Of a stretch of DNA of 64,000 bases, positions 36,386 to 47,758 are shown piece after piece. Under the pieces are notes generated by a model. That model was not told where the DNA came from, ran no database searches, and saw only the letters and a program-made list of their open reading frames with translations. Position numbers and translations under genes: made by a program. This DNA comes from Caulobacter sp. FWC26 (lineage in GTDB: Bacteria > Pseudomonadota > Alphaproteobacteria > Caulobacterales > Caulobacteraceae): positions 930,001 through 994,000 of the forward strand of contig NZ_CP033875.1 of the NCBI RefSeq assembly GCF_002742645.2, given 5' to 3'. Each line of letters begins with the position of its first letter. The first letter of the stretch is position 1.

Positions 36386-37738
36386 ATGAGCACCGCGCCC
36401 TCCCGTCTCCTCTGGATCACCGCCGCCGCCAGCTTCGGCTTTTTCGTCACCCAGTTGGACGTGACGATCGTCAATGTGGCGCTGGATGCGGTCGGGCGCG
36501 CCTTCGGAGCCTCGACCGCCCAGTTGCAGTGGGTGGTGGACGCCTATGTGCTGGCCTTGGCGGCGATGCTGCTATCGGCCGGAGCAATCGGTGATCGGAT
36601 CGGGCCGCGCCGCGCCTTCGTAGCGGGGCTTGTGCTGTTCGGCCTGACCTCCGCCGCCTGCGGTTTCGCAAGCGGTCCCTTGGCGCTGATCACGGCGAGG
36701 GGGGCGCAGGGCGCGGCCGGAGCGCTGCTGATCCCGCCGTCGCTGGCTCTGATCGCTCACGCGGCGGATGGCGACGCCCGCCAGCGCGCCGCAGCCGTGG
36801 GCTGGTGGACCGCCGCGGGCGGGGTGTCGATCGCCGCCGGGCCCGTGCTGGGCGGCCTATTGGTCGAGACCCTTGGTTGGCGCTGGGTGTTCTTCGTGAA
36901 CCTCCCCGTCTGCGTTGTGGGCGCGATCCTGACCCTGATGGTCGCGCCGCACACCCCGGCCAAGCCCAAGGTTCCGCTGGACCTGCCTGGTCAGGCTCTC
37001 GCGGTCGGCGCGGTCTCGCTCCTGGTCGGCGGGCTGATCGAGGGCGGCCATCGAGGCTGGACGGGCGCGCCGCTGGCGGCCCTGATCGCCGGCCTGGCCC
37101 TGGCGGGAGGCTTCATGCTCTTCGAGCGCCGAACGCCGCATCCGGCCATACCCCTGAACGTCTTTCGCAAGCGTCCGGCCTGGACCGCGCTGGTGGTCGG
37201 CCCGGCGCTGAACTTCACCTACTACGGCCTGATCTTCGTACTCAGCCTCTACATGCTGCGCGCGCTGCATTGGCCGCCCAGCAGGACGGGGGTGGCGTTC
37301 CTGCCGCTGACGGCGACCTTCATCGCGTCGAACCTGCTGAGCGGCCGCCTCGTCGCCCGGCTTGGAGCGCGAGCGGTGACGGCCGGGGGCGTGCTGATCG
37401 CGGCCATCGGTTATGGGCTGACGGCGCGACTGGACGCGACGAGTAGTCTCGCCGAGATGCTGCCCGGCTTCGCCTTGATCCCGGGTGGCATGGGTCTGGC
37501 GATCCCAGCCCTGACCAGCGGCTTGTTGGCCAGCGTCGATCGCCATGATGCCGGGGCTGCCTCGGGGGTCCTGAACGCCTGCCGCCAGGTCGGCGGCGCG
37601 GCGGGCGTGGCGATCTTCGGCGTGCTGGCGGGGGCGGACGCGGTGGCAGGGCTTCGGCTGTCAGGGACCAGCGCGGCGGCGCTGCTGGTCGGGGCGGGTC
37701 TGATCGTCCTTATCCCTCACAGAAAGAGGACGACGTAA
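36386..37738 (+). CDS. MFS multidrug transporter, DHA2 (EmrB/QacA) family
   Basis: 450 residues with 13-14 hydrophobic helices. The N-terminal part has LDVTIVNVALDAVGRAFGAS (motif D1 type) and LQWVVDAYVLALAAM; GDRIGPRRAFVAGL is the loop 2-3 motif, and ARGAQGAAGALLIPPSLALI fits motif C-like sequence of proton antiporters. It probably exports drugs or toxic metabolites. It is divergent from the ArsR-type regulator and ends at a strong bidirectional terminator shared with secA. Confidence 0.9.
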   Translation: MSTAPSRLLWITAAASFGFFVTQLDVTIVNVALDAVGRAFGASTAQLQWVVDAYVLALAAMLLSAGAIGDRIGPRRAFVAGLVLFGLTSAACGFASGPLALITARGAQGAAGALLIPPSLALIAHAADGDARQRAAAVGWWTAAGGVSIAAGPVLGGLLVETLGWRWVFFVNLPVCVVGAILTLMVAPHTPAKPKVPLDLPGQALAVGAVSLLVGGLIEGGHRGWTGAPLAALIAGLALAGGFMLFERRTPHPAIPLNVFRKRPAWTALVVGPALNFTYYGLIFVLSLYMLRALHWPPSRTGVAFLPLTATFIASNLLSGRLVARLGARAVTAGGVLIAAIGYGLTARLDATSSLAEMLPGFALIPGGMGLAIPALTSGLLASVDRHDAGAASGVLNACRQVGGAAGVAIFGVLAGADAVAGLRLSGTSAAALLVGAGLIVLIPHRKRTT

Positions 37739-37780
37739 AAACGCCCGCCCCGGTCTCCCGGGGCGGGCGTCTTCGTCTTT
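37737..37780. terminator. Bidirectional terminator between MFS gene and secA
   Basis: Perfect 13-bp stem ACGCCCGCCCCGG / CCGGGGCGGGCGT (37741-37770) with a TCTC loop. On the minus strand it is followed by TTTTTA, a strong terminator for secA. On the plus strand it is followed by CTTCGTCTTT, serving the MFS gene. Confidence 0.9.
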
Positions 37781-37795
37781 AGGTTAGCTCAAGCC

Positions 37796-40564
<2,769 letters not shown>

Positions 40565-40867
40565 TCAGGGAGAATCCGGAGGGCGGTTTGGACGAGGAGG
40601 CCGGCGCTAAGGCTGAGAGGCCTCGACTACGGAGATGAAAATCAGCCGCAACAACGCGTAAACACGCCGTTCCGGTGCGGCCGGAGACTTAAGCACCGCC
40701 CCCCCTGGTGTCAACGCGAAGACCCTAGAACAAAGAGGGTTTAAGGCGCTGAAACTCAGGCCCCCGGGCCGGTTTTCGTAGACCAGAACGCTTTCCACGG
40801 CGAAGCCGTTTCCCCTTGGGTAAAAACCGCGCTAGAGCCCATTTCAGCAAAGCCGGAGATCTTGGCC
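40565..40867. other. Intergenic region between secA and parvulin gene
   Basis: About 300 bp between divergent genes, so it must hold both promoters. I see no convincing box. There is a small hairpin ACGGC-GAA-GCCGT at 40797-40809, 60 bp before the parvulin start, followed by TTTCCCC. No small gene is supported. Confidence 0.4.
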
Positions 40868-41827
40868 TTGAAGACCTCTTTCCGCCTGATGGGCGCGCTG
40901 GGCGCTGTGGCCTGCGCGCTCTTGATCGCCTCCTGCGGCCAGAACAAGGTCGCCGACAAGCCGCCCGAGCCGGGCGACACCGCCGTGGCGCGCGTCAACG
41001 GCCAGGTGATCTGGGCCAGCGACGTCAAGCGCGAGGCCGTGGCCCAGGGGCTGATCAGCGAGGGCGAGCCGTTGGATATCTCCAGCGAGGTGTTCCGCCA
41101 GCGCCTCGACGAGGTCATCGACCAGAAGCTGCTGGCCGCCGAGGCGGTCAAGCGCAAGCTCGACAAGGACCCGGTGGCCCAGCGCCGCCTCGCCGCTGCG
41201 CGCGAGCGTATCCTGGGCGACATGCTGGTCGAGGGCGTGGTCGAGAAGGCCGTCACCGAGGACGCCATCCGCAAGCTCTACGCCGAGCAGCAGAAGCTGT
41301 CGAAGCGCTCCGAGGAGATCCGCGCCCGCCAGATTCTGGTCGGCAGTCAGGCCGAGGCCGAGAGCATCAAGAAGCTCTTGGCCACCGGCGCCTCGTTCGA
41401 TGCGTTGGCCATGGAGCGTTCGACCGACCAGGCCACCCGCTTCAACGGCGGCGACCTCGGCTACTTCACGCTGGACGTCATGCCCGAGCCCTACGGGGTG
41501 GCCCTCAAGGACGCCCAGAAGGGTGCGCTGGTCGGCCCGTTCGCCGCCGAGGGCGGCTGGGTCATCGTCAAGGTCGAGGACAAGCGCACCGAGGAACCGA
41601 TCACTCTGGAGGCCGCGCGGCCGCAGATCATCCGCTTCCTGACCTATGATCAGGTCCGCGACATCCTTGAGAAGCTGCGCGGCTCGGCCAAGGTCGAGAT
41701 GATGATCGGCAAGTCGCAGGAACTGCCCGCCGGCGCGGCGCAGGAACCCGCCTCGGCCCCACCCGAACTGCAAGGCGCCGCGCCGGCCTCGGCCCCGCCG
41801 CCTCCCGCCCAACCCGCGAAGAAATAG
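40868..41827 (+). CDS. Parvulin-type peptidyl-prolyl isomerase lipoprotein
   Basis: 319 residues from TTG 40868, about 9 bp after GGAGA; TTG 40862 is also possible. A lipoprotein signal ends in LLIASC, so it is anchored in the periplasm. An N-terminal helical chaperone part has a SurA-like arrangement, and the rotamase domain (about residues 155-255) contains IRARQILVGSQAEAE and FNGGDLGYFTLD. The C-terminus is rich in Pro/Ala/Glu. It probably assists folding of exported proteins. It is 15 bp upstream of argJ and probably co-transcribed. Confidence 0.9.
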   Translation: MKTSFRLMGALGAVACALLIASCGQNKVADKPPEPGDTAVARVNGQVIWASDVKREAVAQGLISEGEPLDISSEVFRQRLDEVIDQKLLAAEAVKRKLDKDPVAQRRLAAARERILGDMLVEGVVEKAVTEDAIRKLYAEQQKLSKRSEEIRARQILVGSQAEAESIKKLLATGASFDALAMERSTDQATRFNGGDLGYFTLDVMPEPYGVALKDAQKGALVGPFAAEGGWVIVKVEDKRTEEPITLEAARPQIIRFLTYDQVRDILEKLRGSAKVEMMIGKSQELPAGAAQEPASAPPELQGAAPASAPPPPAQPAKK

Positions 41828-41842
41828 TAGTAAGAGCGGCTC

Positions 41843-43288
41843 ATGACCAAGACGACCAAGACTTCCGGGACGACGCCTGGCGAACCTGTCGCGGCCGCGA
41901 CCGAGCGCGCGCACGGCGTCATCGACGCGATCGTCGATCCGCTGACCGCGGCGCTGAAGCGCGCCGGTCTACGCCGGGCCCAGAAGTCTGCGGGCGAGTC
42001 CGAACAGCAGGCCGCGGCGCCGGCCAAGGCCGCGACGGGCGCTGGGAAGCCCGGCCTGGCGATCTCGCCGCTGGCCGTGCCGTTCCCGACCATTCCGCCG
42101 ATCGCCGGCGTCGAGATCGCCACCGGCCGCGCGGGCTTCTACAAGCACGAGCGGGAAGATCTGCTGCTGATGCGCTTCGCCGAGGGCACCTCGGCGGCGG
42201 GCGTCTTCACCCGTCACGGCGTGGGCTCTGCGCCGGTCGATTGGTGCAAGCGCCAGTTGGCGGCGACGGGCGGGGCGGACGTGCGGGCCCTGGTGGTCAA
42301 CGCCGGCTGCGCCAACAGCTTCACCGGCAAGCCCGGCGCCGACGCGGTGCGCCGCGTGGCCACGGCCGTGGGCAAGCGCCTGGACTGCCGCCAGCGCGAC
42401 GTGATGATGGCCTCGACCGGCGTCATCGGCGTCATCCTGGACGACAGCAAGATCACCGCCCGCCTGCCTGAGGTGGAAAGCCGTCTGAAGGCCGACGCCT
42501 GGGCCGAGGCCGGCCGGGCGATCATGACCACCGACACCTTCCCGAAGGGCGCCTACGCCACGGCGATGATCGACGGGGTCGAGGTCAAGATCGCGGGCAT
42601 CGCCAAGGGCTCGGGCATGATCGCGCCCGACATGGCCACCATGCTGGCCTTCGTGGCCACCGACGCGGCGATCGCTCCGGCGGCCTTGCAGACCCTCGTC
42701 AGCCTCTACACTCGCACCACCTTCAACTGCGTGACGGTGGATGGCGACCGCTCGACCAACGACACCCTGCTGTTGTTCGCGACCGGCCAGTCGGGCGCGC
42801 CCAAGATTCACCGCGCCGGCGACAAGCGCCTGGCCGACTTCCGGGAAAAGCTCGAGGGCGTGCTGCTGGATCTGGCCCTGCAACTGGTCAAGGACGGCGA
42901 GGGCGCGACCAAGTTCGTCAAGATCACCGTCAACGGCGCCGAAAGCCCGGCCAGCGCCCGCAAAATCGCCCGCACCATCGCCGAGAGCCCGCTGGTCAAG
43001 ACCGCCTTCGCCGGCGAGGACGCCAACTGGGGCCGCATCGTCATGGCCGTAGGCCGCGCCGACGAGCCGGTGGCCCGCGAGAAGATCAGCGTCAAGTTCG
43101 GCGACCTCTACGCCGCCCGCGACGGCCTGATCTCGGCCGAATACGACGAGGCCAAGATGAGCGCCTACGTCAAGAACCAGTCCTTTGAGGTCTCGGTGGA
43201 TGTCGGCGTCGGCCGCGGCTCGGCCACGGTGTGGACCTGCGACCTGACCAAGCAGTATGTGGCGATCAACGGGGACTACCGGAGCTAG
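41843..43288 (+). CDS. argJ: Ornithine acetyltransferase / N-acetylglutamate synthase
   Basis: 481 residues. It moves acetyl from N-acetylornithine to glutamate in the cyclic arginine pathway. The self-cleaving site is KGSGMIAPDMATMLAF, with the nucleophile at about T266 that starts the beta chain after cleavage. Also conserved are NAGCANSFTG, STGVIG and NCVTVDGDRSTND. About 70 residues precede the normal ArgJ start (ISPLAVPFP), rich in Ala/Lys/Thr. No good internal start is seen, so this extension is probably real. It follows the parvulin gene by 15 bp. Confidence 0.96.
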   Translation: MTKTTKTSGTTPGEPVAAATERAHGVIDAIVDPLTAALKRAGLRRAQKSAGESEQQAAAPAKAATGAGKPGLAISPLAVPFPTIPPIAGVEIATGRAGFYKHEREDLLLMRFAEGTSAAGVFTRHGVGSAPVDWCKRQLAATGGADVRALVVNAGCANSFTGKPGADAVRRVATAVGKRLDCRQRDVMMASTGVIGVILDDSKITARLPEVESRLKADAWAEAGRAIMTTDTFPKGAYATAMIDGVEVKIAGIAKGSGMIAPDMATMLAFVATDAAIAPAALQTLVSLYTRTTFNCVTVDGDRSTNDTLLLFATGQSGAPKIHRAGDKRLADFREKLEGVLLDLALQLVKDGEGATKFVKITVNGAESPASARKIARTIAESPLVKTAFAGEDANWGRIVMAVGRADEPVAREKISVKFGDLYAARDGLISAEYDEAKMSAYVKNQSFEVSVDVGVGRGSATVWTCDLTKQYVAINGDYRS

Positions 43289-43312
43289 GGGGCGCTCTGG
43301 GGCGCTGGCCCT

Positions 43313-44368
43313 CTAAGCCCCCGCCGGCCCGCTGGAATCCCGCACGATCAGCGTATGAGGGTGCATCAACTGGCGCGGTTCGCCGCCGCCGTCGCGGTGT
43401 CGGCGGATTTCTTCAAGCACCAGATCCACGGCCGCGCGGGCCATGGCCGCGATCGGCTGATGGACCGTGGTCAGGGGCGGCCAGATGTTGTCGGCGATCG
43501 AGGTGTCGTCGAAGCCGACGATCGAGACGTCGCCCGGCACATCCAGGCCCAGGCGATGGGCGACGCCCGCCGTGGCGGCGGCCATGTCGTCATTGGCCGC
43601 GAAGATCGCGGTCGGACGCGGATCAGCGGCTAGCAGGCGCTCGGCCGCCTCCAGGCCCGAGCGATAGGTGAAATAGCCCTGCTCGACCCGGATGTTCTCC
43701 TGCGGGATACCGGCGGCCTTGAGGGCGGTCATGAAACCGTCCAGGCGCTGCTGGCTGACCGTCTGGTTCGGGTGGCCCTTGATGAAGCCGAAGCGCTTGT
43801 GGCCAAGGCCGATCAGGTGCTGGGTCAGTTCGAAGGCGGCCGCCTCGTTGTCGATGCGGATGGTGGCCATGTCGGCGCTGGCCGTGCCGGGGGCCACGGC
43901 CACGGCGGCGGCGCCCGCCGCGCGGATCTCGGCCAGGACCTCGGCTGACTCGCACAGGGGCGGGGGCAGGATCAGGCCGTCGACTCCGGTCTTCAGCAGG
44001 CGGGCCAGGGTGGCGCGGGCCAACTCAGGCTCGGCGCACTTCTCGATGACGATCTGAGCGCCAGTGCGGCTGCTTTCGTCCAGCGCCCCGACCAGGAATT
44101 CCGACAGATAGCCGGTCGAGGGGTTGTCGTAGAGCAGGCCGATCCGGAACGGCGCGCTGCCGGCCAGGCTGCGGGCGGCGGGGTTCGGCGCGTAGTTGAG
44201 ATCGGCGATGGCCTTCTCGACCAACTGGCGGGTCTCTTCCTTGACCGTGCTTTCGCGGTTGATCACCCGCGACACCGTCATCGGCGATACCCCCGCCCGG
44301 GCCGCTACGTCGCGGATCGTGGCGCTCTGGGTCGTCCGGCGACGCTGGCGCTCGACAGGTTGGTTCAT
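43313..44368 (-). CDS. LacI family transcriptional regulator
   Basis: 351 residues. The N-terminal helix-turn-helix (TIRDVAARAGVSPMTVSRVIN) and hinge (LNYAPNPAARSLAG) are textbook LacI, followed by a periplasmic-binding-protein-like sugar domain (GVDGLILPPPLC; HKRFGFIKG; DVPGDVSIVGFDDTSIA). It is not next to sugar genes, but a matching LacI-type operator occurs before the GH3 gene at 57.3 kb. It may act there, though many LacI proteins exist in Caulobacter. Effector unknown. Confidence 0.93.
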   Translation of the reverse strand: MNQPVERQRRRTTQSATIRDVAARAGVSPMTVSRVINRESTVKEETRQLVEKAIADLNYAPNPAARSLAGSAPFRIGLLYDNPSTGYLSEFLVGALDESSRTGAQIVIEKCAEPELARATLARLLKTGVDGLILPPPLCESAEVLAEIRAAGAAAVAVAPGTASADMATIRIDNEAAAFELTQHLIGLGHKRFGFIKGHPNQTVSQQRLDGFMTALKAAGIPQENIRVEQGYFTYRSGLEAAERLLAADPRPTAIFAANDDMAAATAGVAHRLGLDVPGDVSIVGFDDTSIADNIWPPLTTVHQPIAAMARAAVDLVLEEIRRHRDGGGEPRQLMHPHTLIVRDSSGPAGA

Positions 44369-44456
44369 TCTAGAGTCCGTCCCTTTTCGGCGCGGAGACT
44401 AGACCGCTTCGGGTGGCGCTTGGAAGAGCAGCGGGTTTTGCTGCTAAACCCTGCCC

Positions 44457-44969
44457 ATGACCTCTCTGGGCGCGATCATCCTGTGTGGCGGCGGCTCGCG
44501 GCGCATGGGCCGCGACAAGGCTGCGCTGGACTGGGACGGCCGCCGCGCCGTGGATCGCGTGGCGGACCTGGCGCGCGCGGTCGGGGCGGAGGCGCTGGTG
44601 ACGGCAGGGGCGGACCTTGGCTGGCCATGGGTCGCCGACGACGCGGCGGGGGCGGGGCCTGTTGGCGGCGTGCTGGCGGGCGCGCGGGCGCTGGGAACCA
44701 CACGGCTCCTCGTGCTCGCGGTCGATGCGCCGACGATCACGCCTGACGATCTGGCCCCTCTGCTCGCGAAGGGAGGCTGCTACGAGGGCTTGCCGCTGCC
44801 GATGGCGCTTGACGCAGCGGCCTTGCCGGCCGACGCCGAGGCCGGCTGGCCGCTGCGGAGACTGGTGGAGCGCGTGGGGCTCGTCGCCTTGCCGGTTCCG
44901 GACGGCGCCCTCCTGCGTCTGCGCGGGGCCAATACGCCGGAAGAGCGGGACGGGCTGTTACGGGGCTGA
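44457..44969 (+). CDS. mobA: Molybdenum cofactor guanylyltransferase
   Basis: 170 residues, a little short for MobA. It attaches GMP to molybdopterin to make the bis-MGD cofactor. The nucleotide-binding start is [20 protein letters not shown], the metal Asp is in VLAVDAPTI, and the C-terminus has [14 protein letters not shown] sequence. It belongs to no visible moa/moe cluster. Its stop codon is part of the class C repeat that follows. Confidence 0.88.
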   Translation: MTSLGAIILCGGGSRRMGRDKAALDWDGRRAVDRVADLARAVGAEALVTAGADLGWPWVADDAAGAGPVGGVLAGARALGTTRLLVLAVDAPTITPDDLAPLLAKGGCYEGLPLPMALDAAALPADAEAGWPLRRLVERVGLVALPVPDGALLRLRGANTPEERDGLLRG

Positions 44970-45106
44970 GCGCCCCCTCCGTCTCGCCGCGTATCCGCGT
45001 CGATCCACCTCCCCCGCGTCGCGGGTGAGGAGGTCTGGCTATCCTCCTGCCCCGCTTGCGGGGGAGGTGGCGCGGCGCCGCAGGCGACGTGACGCAGGGG
45101 GCGCTC
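44968..45106. repeat. Intergenic palindromic repeat, class C copy with terminal inverted repeats
   Basis: 139 bp bounded by GAGCGCCCCCT / AGGGGGCGCTC. Inner pairs are CCACCTCCCCCGC / GCGGGGGAGGTGG. It begins inside the mobA stop codon and ends 9 bp before the flavodoxin-reductase stop, so it sits between convergent genes. It resembles the element after rpoH. Confidence 0.8.
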
Positions 45107-45114
45107 CCCAGCGC

Positions 45115-46629
45115 CTAGTAAACGTCCCGCCGATACCGCCCTTGGTCCGTCAGGCGCTCCAGACCCTCGGCGCCCAGAATCTGGACCAGCGCGCTGTGAA
45201 CCTCGCGGGACATGCCCTCCAGCGACCCGCAGACATAGATCGCCGCGCCGTTGGCCACCCAGCGGCGCAGGATGTCGGCGGACTCGCGCAGTCGGTGCTG
45301 GACATAAATCCGCTCAGCCTGGTCGCGGGAGAAAGCCAGGTCCAGCCGGTCCAGCAGGCCAGAGGCCTTCCAGGCTTCCAGCTCGGCGCGGTGGAAGTAG
45401 TCGTGGGCGGCGGTGCGCTCGCCGAAGACCAGCCAGTTCCAGCGCACGCCGGCGGCGGCGCGGGCCTTGAGGTGGGCGCGCAGGCCCGCCAGGCCCGTGC
45501 CTGCGCCGATCAGGATCAGGGGCCGGGTGGTCTCGGGGGCGTGGAAGCTGCGGTTTACCCGCACCCGGGCTTCGATCGCCGCGCCGATCGGCGCATAGCG
45601 GCACAGCCAGCCCGAACCCAGGCCCAGCGCGCCGTCGGCGCGGGGCATCAGGCGAACGATCAGCTCGACCCCGCCGTCGCCGGGCAGGGAGGCGATCGAG
45701 TACTCGCGGTGGGGCAGGGGCGTCAGGCGCTGGGCCAGGGCTTCGACGGACAGGCCGCGCAGGGGGGCAAGGTCGCCATCGTGCGGAGGCAGGCGAAGGC
45801 CCGCCAGGGTCTCGGCGGCCTGTGTTGGCAGGTCCAGGGCCGCGACCAGGGCGGCGACCTGCGCCGGATCGTTGCGGGGGCCGATCTCGAGAATGTCGCC
45901 GGCCTGCCAGTCCGCGCCCTTGGGCGGGGTCAGGCGGACATGCCAGGCCTCGCCGCCCGGACTGCCGGGGTTGAGCAGCGTCCGCTCGCCCAGGGTCCAG
46001 ATGTCATAGATCGGCCGCGTCCAGTCCGGCGCGTGGGTGACGCCGGTCAGGGTCGCCAGCTGGACCTGCCAGTGGCGCAGGGCGGCCGGGTCCGCGTCGT
46101 CCACCTCCACGCGGTCGAACAGGGGCTGAGCGCCCTGGCCCGCCAGCCAGGCGTCCAGCGACCGGCCAAAGGCGCAGTAGTGGGCGTAGCTCGAATCCCC
46201 CAGGGCCAGCACGCCGTAACGCAGAGCCGAAAGGTTAGCCTTGGTCTTCATCACGTCGCGAATGAAGGCGCGTGCCGGGTCGGGAGCGTCGCCTTCGCCG
46301 GTGGTGCTGACCAGGAACAGGGCGCGGCCTGCAAGATCGCCGGCGGTTACGGCCGAGAGGTCCTTCAGGGTCACCGGCGCGCCGGCGTCCGACAGGGCCT
46401 TGGCCGTGGCGGTCGCCAGTTCCTCGGCGAAGCCGGTCTGGCTGGCGTAGGCGACGAGCACCGGCTCGCCCGATCCTTGCGACAGGGCGGAGGCGGCCTG
46501 ACGCGCCCGCCGGCCTCGCCAGGTCTCGCGCAGGGCGATGGCCAGGCAGAAGAGGGCGTATAGCACCACGACGACGCCGGCCCAGAACCAGCGACGGGCC
46601 TCGGGGGAGAGGGCGGAAAGGTCGGACAT
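45115..46629 (-). CDS. Membrane-anchored flavodoxin / FAD-NAD(P)H reductase
   Basis: 504 residues from ATG 46629; the start overlaps the ApbE stop (TGATG). One hydrophobic helix (about residues 13-33) is followed by a flavodoxin domain (YASQTGFAEEL; STTGEGDAPD; LGDSSYAHYC) and a CPR/CysJ-like FAD and NAD(P)H module (REYSIASLP; IGAGTGLAGLRAHL). It ends in aromatic Tyr, as reductases of this type do. It probably moves electrons from NADPH through FAD and FMN at the inner membrane. It is the last gene of the putative Fur-controlled operon. Confidence 0.9.
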   Translation of the reverse strand: MSDLSALSPEARRWFWAGVVVVLYALFCLAIALRETWRGRRARQAASALSQGSGEPVLVAYASQTGFAEELATATAKALSDAGAPVTLKDLSAVTAGDLAGRALFLVSTTGEGDAPDPARAFIRDVMKTKANLSALRYGVLALGDSSYAHYCAFGRSLDAWLAGQGAQPLFDRVEVDDADPAALRHWQVQLATLTGVTHAPDWTRPIYDIWTLGERTLLNPGSPGGEAWHVRLTPPKGADWQAGDILEIGPRNDPAQVAALVAALDLPTQAAETLAGLRLPPHDGDLAPLRGLSVEALAQRLTPLPHREYSIASLPGDGGVELIVRLMPRADGALGLGSGWLCRYAPIGAAIEARVRVNRSFHAPETTRPLILIGAGTGLAGLRAHLKARAAAGVRWNWLVFGERTAAHDYFHRAELEAWKASGLLDRLDLAFSRDQAERIYVQHRLRESADILRRWVANGAAIYVCGSLEGMSREVHSALVQILGAEGLERLTDQGRYRRDVY

Positions 46630-47630
46630 CAATCCAGCATCGCCTGCAGGGCGGGCGAGAGCCGTTCCTCCAGACCCGCCGGACCCCGGCTGACGATCAG
46701 GGCGGCCAGGTCGTGGTCGGCGGCGAAGGCCAGGGCGCGCTCCGGCGGCATGACGGTCAGGGCCGTGGCCCAGGCGTCGGCGCTCATGCAGTCCTTGGCC
46801 AGCACCGTGACGCTGACGGTGGCGTGAACGATCGGCGCGCCGGTAGCCGGGTCCAGCGTGTGGGCGTAGCGTCGGCCGCCGTAGTCGAAGAACCGGCGAT
46901 ACTCGCCCGAGGTGGCTACGGCCAGGTCATGCAGGGCGACCAGGGTCTTCCGGGTGTCGTTGGCGGCAGGCTCGAAGGGCGGCGGGCGCTCCAGCTCGAC
47001 CCACCAGGGCTGGCCGTCGGGCTTGGCGCCGATCCCGCGCAGCTCGCCGCCGACCTCGACGAGGTAGCTCTTGACCCCGGCGCGATCCAGCGCAGCGGCG
47101 GCCTGGTCGACGCCAAAACCCTTGGCGATGCCGTTCAAGTCCAGCTTCAGCCCGCCCGGCTGGAACAGGGCCTCGCCGTCCAGCACAAGACGCTTCCAGC
47201 CAGCGGCCTCGCGGCGCGGGGCGAGGCTCTCGGCCTCGGGCGGCTGACCGGCGAACGGACGCGGGCCAAAGCCCCAGAGGTCGGTCAGGGCGCCCAGGGT
47301 CGGATCGAACGCGCCCTCGCTTTGCTCGGCCACCTCAAGAGCCCCGCGCAGCACGGTCAGGGTTTCGGGCGGGAGTGTTGTCCAGCTCCCCGGCGCGGCG
47401 CGGTTGTAGCGTGATAGGTCCGACAGCGGCGCCCAGGGGCTCATCTGGGCGACGACGCCGTCGAGGGCGCGCTGAACGCTCGCCTGCAGGGCGGCAAGGT
47501 CGGTCGTCGCCGGCAGCACCGCCTTGACCGACCAGGTCGTGCCCATGGTGTCCCCGCCGAACGCGCGGATGAGCCCGCCCACGGGGCGGGCGGGCGGGGT
47601 GGCGATGGCGGGGACGAGGACGCGAGGCAT
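46629..47630 (-). CDS. apbE: FAD:protein FMN transferase (ApbE family)
   Basis: 333 residues from ATG 47630. ApbE attaches FMN through a phosphoester to Thr or Ser of (S/D)GA(T/S) motifs in extracytoplasmic proteins, using FAD and Mg2+. Seen are GGDTMGTTWSVKA, LNGIAKGFGVDQAA, VEVGGELRGIG, and YAHTLDPATGAP followed by SADAWATAL, all family hallmarks. A signal peptide is weak (hydrophobic N-terminus only), so export is uncertain. The neighbouring DUF2271 protein carries an SGAT motif and is the likely target. Repeat A5 lies directly upstream. Confidence 0.93.
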   Translation of the reverse strand: MPRVLVPAIATPPARPVGGLIRAFGGDTMGTTWSVKAVLPATTDLAALQASVQRALDGVVAQMSPWAPLSDLSRYNRAAPGSWTTLPPETLTVLRGALEVAEQSEGAFDPTLGALTDLWGFGPRPFAGQPPEAESLAPRREAAGWKRLVLDGEALFQPGGLKLDLNGIAKGFGVDQAAAALDRAGVKSYLVEVGGELRGIGAKPDGQPWWVELERPPPFEPAANDTRKTLVALHDLAVATSGEYRRFFDYGGRRYAHTLDPATGAPIVHATVSVTVLAKDCMSADAWATALTVMPPERALAFAADHDLAALIVSRGPAGLEERLSPALQAMLD

Positions 47631-47650
47631 GGGTTGCAACAACAAAAGCC

Positions 47651-47754
47651 GTGTCATCCCGGGCGACGAAGTCGACCCGGGACCCAGGGGCGAGCGACGG
47701 TGCGTCGGCCCCTGGGTCCCGGCTCGGCGCGCTACGCGCTGGGCCGGGATGACA
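47651..47754. repeat. Intergenic palindromic repeat, family A copy 5
   Basis: 104 bp, ends GTGTCATCCCGGG / CCCGGGATGACA-type arms, central GGGACCCAGGGGC / GCCCCTGGGTCCC. The side hairpin is CGAC-GAA-GTCG, a paired change from CGGC-GAA-GCCG in copy 3. It lies inside the electron-transfer operon, between the DUF4198 and apbE genes. Confidence 0.9.
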
Positions 47755-47758
47755 GTTA

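Noticed and set aside
44617..46563. 648-codon plus-strand frame across mobA and the flavodoxin-reductase
   Set aside because: It runs out of frame through mobA, through a palindromic repeat, then antisense to the reductase.
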